DNA of 64,000 bases, from positions 124,001-188,000 of the forward strand of contig JALBYF010000012.1 in NCBI GenBank assembly GCA_023212725.1, given 5' to 3'. The notes beneath the pieces are model-generated. The model was given only the letters and a program-made list of their open reading frames with translations. It searched no databases and was not told the DNA's origin. Below are positions 33,324-42,077 of this stretch, in pieces. The first letter of the stretch is position 1. The number at the start of each line of letters is the position of its first letter. This DNA comes from Tranzscheliella williamsii. Its lineage: Eukaryota > Basidiomycota > Ustilaginomycetes > Ustilaginales > Ustilaginaceae. The position numbers were made by a program, and so were the translations under genes.

Positions 33324-33671
33324 CAAGGTTCCTTCTTATAAGCGTTACAAGGCTCCCGTGGTGCCTCGACAAAGGGCCTGCGATGGTGTGGCCGGGATGT
33401 GCAGAACATGCGATCGAAGAGGCCGGCAGAAGGGAGAGATGCAGGGTGTTATAACGGAAAAAGACCAACACTACGTCCAGGCGCACTTAAATGCAGCATT
33501 TTTGGGTCCGCGACGCGTTGCGAGAATCAATCATGAACCAACAATCAAAATGAACTCATGACTGAGTTGCGTGCCAAGATTTCCCCTTCCTCGCCGCTTG
33601 TGTCACTTTTGCCTCTTACACCATCTGCTCCGATTGCGTACTCGCTGTCTCTCTCGTAAGATTCCAGCAAT
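33324..33671. promoter_or_regulatory. Divergent promoter Stn1 / Chz1
   Basis: A 348-base spacer between two divergent start codons. It holds an ACGCGT box at 33513-33518 and two TCATGA hexamers (33531 and 33556). Confidence 0.6.
33513..33518. promoter_or_regulatory. MluI cell-cycle box (ACGCGT)
   Basis: ACGCGT lies about 190 bases upstream of the Stn1 ATG and 154 bases upstream of the Chz1 ATG. In fungi this is the core site of MBF, the G1/S regulator. Function here is inferred from the sequence only. Confidence 0.4.
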
Positions 33672-34453
33672 ATGTCGGCTTCAGAGTAAGTAAACGCGAC
33701 TTGCCCCGTGCCAAAGTATAAACATAGTCTCACATTTTTACCCTCCAACAGTAGCACACAAGAGTCTACGCTTTCTGCGACCGCCAGTGGTACTGACGCC
33801 GGCGTAGTTCGGCAAGTCGAACCTGTCGTTGATAAGGGGAAGGGCAAAGCAAAGGCGGCTGAGACAGGTATGTAATGCTGCACAAACCCTCTGCTCCTAT
33901 TTTCGATATACTGATTTGGCCAAATATCATAACCGCTTGCTTCTCCATAGAATATGGTGATGACGATGATGACGAGGACGAAGACGAAGACGAGGATGAC
34001 GAGGACGTCGAAGACGAGGCAGAGGTAAGAGAAGAGCTCCCAGGGTATCGAAGCGCCATTGTGGCAGGACTACCACTGACATGTCCATTCACTCTCTGTA
34101 TCGCTCATCCCACGTAGTTCGACGATGCTATCGAAGATGAAGATGAAGATTTCGCCGAGATCGACCCTTCTAACATCGTATACACAGGTCGACGGCGCAA
34201 AGCCCCCTTAGACTACAGCTCTGAGGAGGCTCTGAAGCAAGCTGGATTGAGGGCAGACACGCATTTGGCGGACGCGGAAGAGGATGATGCTGAATTCGAG
34301 GTAAGTCTTTCCTAGTTTCTTCCTCCCATTCGGGTTGCGATGGCGGAGTCGGTTCGTTCGCCACTCCCTAGCTTCTCTTCTTCTCTCTTTCTAACCCAAC
34401 TCAATCCAACTCTCCATCTCGAACAGGATACCGAAGAGATGCAAGATGCCTGA
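33672..34453 (+). CDS. CHZ1: Histone H2A.Z chaperone Chz1
   Basis: Five exons: 33672-33685, 33752-33867, 33951-34024, 34118-34300 and 34427-34453; the product has 137 residues. All introns are GT-AG and frame is kept. The CHZ motif is clear in exon 4 (EIDPSNIVYTGRRRKAPLDY, about residues 82-101), flanked by strongly acidic tracts in exons 3 and 4. Chz1 binds H2A.Z-H2B dimers and supports their delivery to the SWR1 remodeller. The first exon has only 14 nt and the last encodes eight residues plus stop, so simple ORF searches miss the gene. Its end converges on Rpc17, 121 bases away. Confidence 0.88.
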
Positions 34454-34574
34454 ATTGAAGCTTAGCGATGACCCTGGAAGTCAACGAATGGACGAGCTCC
34501 CCACTAAAAATACAAATCGACCATTGTCGTTCGACCACTGTCGATGGCAAAAATGAAGGCTATCACTACTTCTG

Positions 34575-35510
34575 CTAGTCGTCAGGGTCGACATCTTCTA
34601 CGTTGCCGCCTCCGAATTCTTCGTGAACATAATCATCCTCATCCATCTCGACTTCGGGATCCTCCTCGTAATCAAGATCAGCTGCTTCCCGCTCTTCGTT
34701 TGGTGATGGTACTTGCGCTAAGCCTGCCTGCTGATCGTCGCCCAGATCTGCCGCAGCAGCAAGTTGTCCGGTGAATTCGCTTACCTGAACCGGCATCGAG
34801 TTATACTCCAGCGCTGTCTCTTGTCCAACTCCGTTCAAAGATGTGCCATCGTGCGGCGAGGCTGGAGTGAGTGTATCTACTTCACCAAATGCGCCTGTTG
34901 GTAGATAGGCCTGTACCAGCGACAGCAGTTCTTCGATCTGTTGAGGGTAAAATCGATCCTCTAGCTCTTCGATCAAGGTGTGCAATTCTACAACGCTTTG
35001 GGGCGCGTGGTTGATGATCTGCAATCTTTCAGATCTGTTGAGGCCACGGGCGTGTCTTCTTGCCTCAGAGTCACTGATGGAATAGCCCCTCGTCTTGAGT
35101 TCATCCAAGAAGATCGTGATTGTTTCTGCGTTTTGATGGGCACAAGGGCGCGACATCTGACTCAAGGCGGAGACAGTCTTGTCGACCGCACAAGCAGCGG
35201 TAGCAACGATATGGAGAGAGACACGACTGGGTGTCAGCAAAGAGCCCGTCCACCTTCAACGGTTCTCAGAAACACCTACCTCGTACTGGATTGTTCTAAG
35301 GTTTTCGGGTACCGAGGCCAGCCAGACTTCATCGTCGTCTCCAACGGTCTTGCTGGCATTCGTCGTGTCTCCATAAGCATTTTCATCCTCTTCAGATACC
35401 TGAATTCGAGCTTTTGCCGTCCGTGCCTTTTGTTCTGTCTCCATCTCCTTAAGGACCGTAAGCACTTCGAAGTCGCTGAGCAGAGCCGAGCGCGGCTTGA
35501 TAACACGCAT
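34575..35510 (-). CDS. RPC17: RNA polymerase III subunit Rpc17 (RPC9/CRCP)
   Basis: Two exons on the minus strand, 35510-35280 and 35177-34575; the product has 277 residues. The start MRVIKPRSALLSDFEVLTVL and the VPENLRTIQYE segment are typical of Rpc17, as is the HRDC-like C-terminal core (LNRSERLQIINHAPQSVVEL, then EELEDRF). The phase-0 donor (GTAGGT) after QYE only joins in frame to an AAG acceptor at 35178. This gives QYE-TVSALSQMSRPC, which matches family spacing. A nearer CAG lies a few bases after a CTGAC branch site and gives the wrong frame. The last 100 residues are acidic. Rpc17 and Rpc25 form the stalk of polymerase III, which contacts TFIIIB during initiation. Confidence 0.85.
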
Positions 35511-35943
35511 CGTGAGGTGAACACGCGCCTCGATGGCACCTGATCCGCTTGGAGCGTAAAAGATACAACTAATACCGGCTCAAGTCCTCAGGCATTGCGG
35601 GTGGAGCTTGGATGGACAACGTACGAGCCTCACGGAAGTTGAAGCATGCCTCGACTCACACTCTGTGTCGGTTGCAGTGACTTTTTTTTGGTCTGGCTGA
35701 TTACATAAGCGATGCCCACGCTGTTCGTGAAGCAGGTGCATGCGCCCGGAAAGGACCCACACAACCACGAAACACCAGCCTTGACTTTTTTTTGGATTTT
35801 GTGGTTTGGAGGTTGGAAGAATTTCCGACCGACTCCACACGCCGTTGCATTTTTTGTGCGGAGGACTCTCACGCTAGCTGCTTGAGCCCTTTCCTTCCTA
35901 CTGGACGATTTTTGCTTTGCTTCCATCACACTGATCGCCCATC
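35511..35943. promoter_or_regulatory. Divergent promoter Rpc17 / Sof1
   Basis: A 433-base shared promoter of two growth-related genes. An identical 14-mer, TGACTTTTTTTTGG, occurs at 35678-35691 and again at 35782-35795 on the same strand. The T8 tracts are possible poly(dA:dT) elements. Confidence 0.55.
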
Positions 35944-37937
35944 ATGGTGAGTTTCACTGCGGCCAATGCCGCCTCGAGCCTGCTCCACACCAACTCTGAC
36001 TCAATGCTCGCTTTTGCCCGCTAACAGAAAATCAAGGCGCTGTCGCGGTCTCTGGACGTGCATGCTCCCGCCCGTCAAGGTGACCCTGCGCCTCTCTCCA
36101 GGAACCTCGATCCTGCTCTACATCCATTCGACAAGCCAAGGGAGTATACGAGAGCCCTCAATGCTGCCAAGCTAGACAGGCTTTTTGCTAAGCCGTTTGT
36201 CGGGGCTTTAGAAGGTCACATAGACGGCATCTACTCGATTGCCAAGGATACCAGTCGCCTCAACGTTGTTGCATCCGGTAGTGGCGATGGAGGTACGTAT
36301 TGATGGGAGGGATGCTCGGCACTTGGGTCGTACTGAACAGAGCTCTTTTCCCCTTCCCTCGATTGCAGAAATCCGTCTTTGGGATCTGGCAAGGCAGCGT
36401 CCCATCTACGTCTATCCCAAGGCACATTCCGGCATCATCCAGTCGATTTGCATCTCGCCACTCTCATTTATTTCGCCTTCTAGCGACAGATCCATTGGTC
36501 GCAGGATGATCTCGTGCTCTACCGACAGAACCGTCAAAGTGTGGGATGCAGACCCCACACCTGATAGTTTGGGCCTTACCGGCCCAGGTCTGGACAATGG
36601 GGATGAAGACGAGGATGATGAGGACATGACCACTGGCGGCAGTCTGAGAAGGGGTGGCCTTCTTAGCACCCGTGACAAGGACGTACCCGCTAGCGAAGTG
36701 AGTCTTATACATCCTTTGTCGATCAGACGCGCGGATATCCGTTTGCTGACGCCCCTAACTTTGTCCTTGATCATCTTCTCAGCCATTGACCGTCTACAGT
36801 GGCAAGACCGCCTTCAATTCACTCACCCATCATGCCTCGGATCCCATCTTCGCCTCAGCATCATCCTCTATTCAAACATGGGACCTTGAACGCGGCGGTT
36901 CTTCAGATCCGTTGCTAACTATGACCTGGGGTCCGGATGCCATCAACGTTGTCCGGTTCAATCCGAGCGAACGAGAAGTGCTCGCGAGCGCCGGCACCGA
37001 CAGAGGCGTAGTTTTGTACGATCTGCGCAGCGGCAAACCCCTGACCAAGATGGTCATGCAGGTGAGTCTCAGTCCATTGAAGAGGCTTACACGTGAAAAG
37101 TAACTTACCCTTTCACATTTGGCGAGCTAGATGAGGGCCAACGACATTGCTTGGAACCCGACGGAGCCAACCGTCTTTGCTGTGGCGAGCGAAGACCACA
37201 ATGTCTATACTTTCGAGTGAGTAGAAAGGAGGCCTGCTACCGGGGACTACCGAGGTATACCGTTGCCTGAATCTTGCTAACCCTTCTTCCCTTGGTGCCC
37301 GTGTTGACAGCATGCGACATCTCAACTCGGCAACACAGGTCTACAAAGACCACGTAGCTGCGGTCATGTCGGTGGATTTCTCTCCCACAGGCTCGGATCT
37401 GGTCACCGGATCATACGATCGTACCGTACGTCTATGGGACTACGGCAAAGGGGCACACTCACGAGACGTCTACCATACCAAGCGGATGCAGAGGATCTTC
37501 TCCACTGCCTTCTCCATGGATGCCCGCTTTGTCCTCAGTGGATCGGACGACGGCAATCTGCGAATTTGGAAGGCTAGAGCCAGCGAAAAGCTTGGTCTGC
37601 TTAGCGGGCGAGAGATGGCCAACCGAGAATATGCCGAAAGTCTGCGTCAAAAGTGGCGCGATGTTGGCGACGTAGCCAAGATCGAGCGGCAGAGGCACGT
37701 GCCCAAGGCGATCAAACAAGCACAGAAGCTCAAGAGGACCATGCTGGATGCTCGCAAGAACAAGGAGGAGAACCGTCGCAAACATTCCAAGGTAAGTGGC
37801 CCCGTGTGCTTGTTTTCCCGGAGATACGGCATGGCTAACATAGTCACATTGTTACCATTCGCCTTCACCTGTGTCAGGCTGGAGAGAAGAAGCCCAAAGC
37901 AGCGCGCAAAGAAGCCATCATCGGCCAGCGGGACTGA
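35944..37937 (+). CDS. SOF1: Sof1/DCAF13, U3 snoRNP (SSU processome) WD40 protein
   Basis: Seven exons: 35944-35946, 36028-36292, 36369-36697, 36783-37061, 37131-37216, 37311-37791 and 37878-37937; the product has 500 residues. The first coding exon is the ATG alone. The next begins KIKALSRSLDVHAPARQ, reproducing the Sof1 N-terminus, and RNLDPALHPFDKPREY follows. WD repeats fill the middle. The Sof1-specific C-terminal region is KLGLLSGREMANREYAESLR followed by a Lys/Arg-rich tail. Exon joins restore motifs such as YTFDMRHLN and SGDGEIRLWD. Sof1 is needed for 18S rRNA processing in the nucleolus. An acidic insert (about residues 190-205) lies between two blades. Confidence 0.92.
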
Positions 37938-38328
37938 TCTAACTCGGCAGACGCCCGGCGTCTGTTCTATCGTCCGCTTTCGTGCTTTCATCGGCCATTG
38001 CCGCTTTCCACCGCGCCGCTTTCCACGCCGTGGTTCCAGATGTATTTGTACCCTTTATTCTTGGTGCGGCAGAAGCAGAAACGCACACATTCTCAAGTAT
38101 TCTGCATAGAGCATCGATTGTTGCAGTGAACTTGGCTTGATAAGGTACGGTAAAAGAATACAACAAGGCCCCTTACGGACCGAAAGAAGTGGTAGCAGTG
38201 TCTGTCTAGGCTAGTGTACAGATTAAGTCGGAGCTGAAAGCGTGCATGTGTTTGTGCCATAAGCAGGTTTTTTGGTAGACGAGAGAGCGTCCCTACACGT
38301 AAGACACGGGTAGACAAGTGGAGTCTAT
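37938..38328. other. Convergent 3' region of Sof1 and HAP2 genes
   Basis: About 390 bases between convergent stop codons. No coding region, RNA gene or repeat was recognised. Confidence 0.5.
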
Positions 38329-39936
38329 TCAACCAGAGGTAGAGGCCGCAGGACTGCGGGTGAGGAAGCGGCCACCGGGCCCTCGGGGCCGTCGAACGGC
38401 GTGTCGATGACGACTCTCGTGGAGGTACGGTTTCTTGCCGTCCTCGTCCAAGCTGGAACCCTCCTTCGCTGCCCGTTCGCGAGTGTGCATATAGGCGAGA
38501 AAGGTTTTCTTGCGCTCCTCCTCGATGCGAGCCCGGGTGGCGCGTCTTTTCAGAATGCGCTGATACTGTTTCGCGTTGACATACAGAGGCTCGTCCTCGG
38601 TGGGACCGGCGTCGTCGGCGCCATCCGCACCGGCTTCAGAGCGGGCATCCGCCTCGAGCGTTTCGTGGGTGTGGACATTCAAGCCAAGATTGGATGGACC
38701 GCTGTGAGTGTTGGCAGTACCGTAAGATAGGTCCTCGGACCCGATGACCGAGTGAGCACGGGAGTTGGAAACAGAGGCGCCAACGCCAGATATATGCGAA
38801 TGGTGATAATGATTCATCATGCTGTTGTCGGCTGGGATGCCAGGCCCAAAAGAGGCCCATAACCTGGAATGTTCCGTGGGGGCTGACGACGTAGCGAAAT
38901 CCTCGTTCTCGCCGGCATTGATCCAGGCAGTGATATCGGTCTCCTCCGGATCAGGGTGATAGGAGGAGACACTATGGTGGAAGTCGCTGGCCGGGCTGTT
39001 GGTAGCGGACAGAGCGCTGGGAAGTCTCGGCCTAGTCCGGCTGCGACTGGAGGAAGAAAGACGTGAACGAGGCTCTTCTTCGGCGCGGGTACGTTTGCGC
39101 GCACGCGGCCGGACGTTGCCTCCAGAGCCTGAATCGTCGTCCAGACCGAGAGCACTGGCGGTAGCAGGATGCAAAAGATCCGAGGCGGAATAGGGCGAGC
39201 CGATGTGGGCGCCTTCAGGCCGCACAGAAGCAGAGTGGGCGGTAGATTCCCACGAGATTTTCGAGGCGTGGAATCCGGGATGGCTGTCAGCACCGCTGCT
39301 GTGGGTAGTGGCATTGGAAGGCACGCCATGGTATGAGTCAGCTGGTGAGTTGGCCCAGCTGAGACGGCCGCTGTTGGAGAGTGCTGCTACGCTGGTACCG
39401 GAAGAGGAGTGGTGATCGGCACTGGGAGACATGTGTTGATGGGGGGTGTTGGAAGAGCTGCTGTACGCATCTAGCTGATGATGCTGATGGACGGAGTTGG
39501 CTGCGGGGACGGCGACGTGACCAGCGCTGGGATGCTGAATGTAGAAAGCGCCAAAGGACATTGGGTTTGGGCCGGTTTGGGAGGAGGATGCGCCAGAAGC
39601 AACTTGGTGTGCGGATGGAGAAGCGGAGTGGTGTGCTGTGTAGGGTATATTCATACCGCCTGGCGATGAACCGTGCGGAGAGTTGGCGGTGTTGTGATGA
39701 TTGCCATGATCGTACAGATGAGAGTAGGACTGTAGCGGGTGTTGCGGTTGCTGCTGCGGTTGCTGCTGCTGCTGCTGCAGCTGCTGGTGATGCTGTTGGT
39801 GTTGATGTTGCGGTTGATGGGAGGATGGATACTGAGAGTGGGATAGGGACTGAACCGGATACGGATGCACATGGGAGAAGTCGTCTAGAGGGGCGAGAGC
39901 CGAAGAAGATGGGTAGGTGGATTCGCGGATGCTCAT
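38329..39936 (-). CDS. HAP2: CCAAT-binding factor subunit HAP2/NF-YA
   Basis: Intron-free gene for 535 residues from the first ATG (MSIREST); the frame upstream begins at a TTG. The NF-YA/HAP2 core is at the C-terminus from about residue 450: [20 protein letters not shown] (subunit-interaction helix) and [20 protein letters not shown] (CCAAT contact). The linker between these parts is about 20 residues longer than in yeast or animal NF-YA. The first 90 residues are Gln/His-rich with a short polyQ tract near 45-65; the middle is Ser/His-rich. NF-YA joins the NF-YB/NF-YC dimer on CCAAT boxes, controlling respiration, iron and secondary metabolism genes in fungi. Confidence 0.93.
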   Translation of the reverse strand: MSIRESTYPSSSALAPLDDFSHVHPYPVQSLSHSQYPSSHQPQHQHQQHHQQLQQQQQQPQQQPQHPLQSYSHLYDHGNHHNTANSPHGSSPGGMNIPYTAHHSASPSAHQVASGASSSQTGPNPMSFGAFYIQHPSAGHVAVPAANSVHQHHQLDAYSSSSNTPHQHMSPSADHHSSSGTSVAALSNSGRLSWANSPADSYHGVPSNATTHSSGADSHPGFHASKISWESTAHSASVRPEGAHIGSPYSASDLLHPATASALGLDDDSGSGGNVRPRARKRTRAEEEPRSRLSSSSRSRTRPRLPSALSATNSPASDFHHSVSSYHPDPEETDITAWINAGENEDFATSSAPTEHSRLWASFGPGIPADNSMMNHYHHSHISGVGASVSNSRAHSVIGSEDLSYGTANTHSGPSNLGLNVHTHETLEADARSEAGADGADDAGPTEDEPLYVNAKQYQRILKRRATRARIEEERKKTFLAYMHTRERAAKEGSSLDEDGKKPYLHESRHRHAVRRPRGPGGRFLTRSPAASTSG

Positions 39937-40736
39937 GACGATGATATGGACGGCTGCCCGATCTGCTCCGACGGGCAGACGAGAAGCACCGGGCGGCTGA
40001 AGGCTGAGGAATAAGTCGAATCGATGCTTGCGGTGGTTCGACAAGAAAGCAATGGAAGCGACGAAAGAGAGGCAATGACCGGGTTGCTGTTCTAGACAAG
40101 GAGGTCGAGAATCATAGTATGTGCGAAGAAGGTAGCCAGCACGGGGTGCAAGGGTCGGATTCTACTGGGCAACAACTTTTCGAGGTTCGTGATTGCGGAA
40201 GCTAACTAACTCCACCCAAACGGAAGACGGGTTAGCAGCACACTCACACTGCTCAGGGCTCCGCTACGCTACACTTGCGCCAACTATTCCAGAATTTTTT
40301 TTTCTGCCAACCGTGCCAAGTAATAATATTATCTATGCGCCGCGGTCCAAGTAAGAAAAATGTGAAGCTCATGTCAAATTGCTGAATACGCAGCTGTGAC
40401 TCTTTCTCTCCCCTCCAGCCATGTTCCCAATTTCCTCTCTGTGATGTCAGGTCGGTGTACGTTCGTGTCCATGTCAAGAATCCGAGAATTTCAGATTTCA
40501 GATTTCAGATTCAGATATCAGATCTTGAAAGGAAACTTTCGGGATACGTGCGATTCGGACTTTCACACTTGCTAGCCTATCGTGCGAGTTAAGTAGGGTA
40601 CCGCTTGGGGAGGTTGGGCCAGCCTGCGGAAGCAGTGCCGTAGGGATGTCGTCCGGCAGCTTAGCTCAGCCATGTTCGCATTTCTTGCTTGCGTAGCGCC
40701 TTCCGCCCTGACTCCCCGTCGTCGTTCACACTAACG
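39937..40736. promoter_or_regulatory. Divergent promoter HAP2 / ThuA-like gene
   Basis: About 800 bases without a gene between divergent starts. It contains a short TTTCAGA-type tandem repeat at 40488-40523 and an A/T-rich patch near 40290-40340. Confidence 0.5.
40488..40523 (+). repeat. Short tandem repeat of ATTTCAG type
   Basis: Three near-exact 7-bp units (ATTTCAG) followed by shortened variants (ATTCAG, ATATCAG). It lies about 215 bases upstream of the ThuA-like gene. Confidence 0.7.
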
Positions 40737-41834
40737 ATGGACTTGAAAACTACATGGCTCGCGCTGTTCGCGCTGCTGGTCAGCCAGGCATTGGCTCTCC
40801 CAAGCATCCTGCTCTACACCAAGACGGCCGGCTACCGTCACGATTCCATACCCACAGCCATCGGCACCATCACATCCATCGGCAACGGCTCGTTGCGTAT
40901 ACCTACATCGTCGCTAGATGATTCTGTCTCCGACCTACGCTGGAGCACAGTATCATCGGAGGACGAAGCTCAGTTTCACAATTTTACCTTCCTTTCGCAG
41001 TTTGATGCCATCGGTTTCGTGAGCACAACCGATGTCGATCCGCCTGGTGTTGGCACCGTACTCGATGACCAAGGGCTGCGTAACTTTGCCAGATACATCC
41101 AGGAAGGGGGTGGATACTTTGGCGTTCACTCTGCCTCGGCGACTCTTTTCGGCGCACCTTTCTATGGTCGTCTCGTCGGCGCGTACTTCGATTACCATCC
41201 CGAGATCCAGAATGTATCCGTACGCCCTGTCTCGACAGACCATCCATCGACCTCGAAACTGCCCACGTCAGGTTTTCGCATATATGAGGAGGTGTACAAC
41301 TTCCGCTCCGACCCAAGGCAGCTGCCATCGCCAGCGCACGTTCTGATCACCAACGCGTCATCTTACCAGGACGGCGGTGTCAATCCACAGGGCTTTCGGA
41401 ATGGCACCAACGGGCCTTCGCCTCATCCTTTGGCCTGGTGGAGAGAGGGCGGTCTATTGGACACCACTTCCTCTACCGATCCCAGCGTCAGCGGTGCCGG
41501 CGGGGCCAATATCGACGTTTCGGGTGGATCCGGCCGTTCATGGTACACCAGTCTGGGCCACGACAATCGCACCTGGAATTCTGATCTCTTCCGAGGCCAC
41601 ATTGCCGGCGGCATTGGCTGGGTGCTGCAGTCTACCTCCGTTCGCAGCAACAACAATACCGCCTCTGTGGGTCAGCTTTCCAGCTCGCCGGCCAAGACAG
41701 ACGCAGATGCAGGTGCCACAAGTACACCCCAGCCTTCTGGCGCCTCCAATGCCGCTAGCCGACCTGCCATCTTTGCCGTATTCCCGCTCTGTCTTCTCAT
41801 CACTACAGTGTTCTACTCGTTTGTCGCACTTTAA
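40737..41834 (+). CDS. Secreted, probably GPI-anchored ThuA-like protein
   Basis: Intron-free gene for 365 residues. The ATG is followed by a clean signal peptide (WLALFALLVSQALAL). The ThuA-like, glutamine-amidotransferase-like fold is seen in SILLYTKTAGYRHDSI, then YIQEGGGYFGVHSASATLFG, FDYHPEIQNVSV and the closing FRGHIAGGIGWVL. ThuA proteins are linked to trehalose and other sugar use in bacteria; in fungi such secreted forms are of uncertain function. The end has a Ser/Ala-rich stretch and a hydrophobic tail (FAVFPLCLLITTVFYSFVAL) like a GPI-anchor signal, so it may sit on the cell surface. Several N-glycosylation sites (NGS, NFT, NVS, NAS) fit secretion. Confidence 0.86.
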   Translation: MDLKTTWLALFALLVSQALALPSILLYTKTAGYRHDSIPTAIGTITSIGNGSLRIPTSSLDDSVSDLRWSTVSSEDEAQFHNFTFLSQFDAIGFVSTTDVDPPGVGTVLDDQGLRNFARYIQEGGGYFGVHSASATLFGAPFYGRLVGAYFDYHPEIQNVSVRPVSTDHPSTSKLPTSGFRIYEEVYNFRSDPRQLPSPAHVLITNASSYQDGGVNPQGFRNGTNGPSPHPLAWWREGGLLDTTSSTDPSVSGAGGANIDVSGGSGRSWYTSLGHDNRTWNSDLFRGHIAGGIGWVLQSTSVRSNNNTASVGQLSSSPAKTDADAGATSTPQPSGASNAASRPAIFAVFPLCLLITTVFYSFVAL

Positions 41835-42077
41835 TATGGCATGAACATCTGACCGGTCACTTAGTCGTGCCAGTAGCCTTGGTCGATATCACGGCGAATT
41901 ACGTTCATGGTTAGAATTGTGTGTGAGTGACGTCGCTGTCCCAAAAAAGGTCGGGAGTCGGATTGGGTTAGGTTGATTGCCGGAATTTTTCTAGGGCCCA
42001 CTTGCTCCGGGTTCACGCTTGATTGACCCTCTCGCTACTCCTACGCTTAGCGACTCCTGATCGCCCTGGCCACGACG

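Noticed and set aside
35230..35240. CAG acceptor in Rpc17 at the end of the CTGACACCCAG sequence
   Set aside because: It gives the wrong reading frame with the GTAGGT donor and is too close to the likely branch site.
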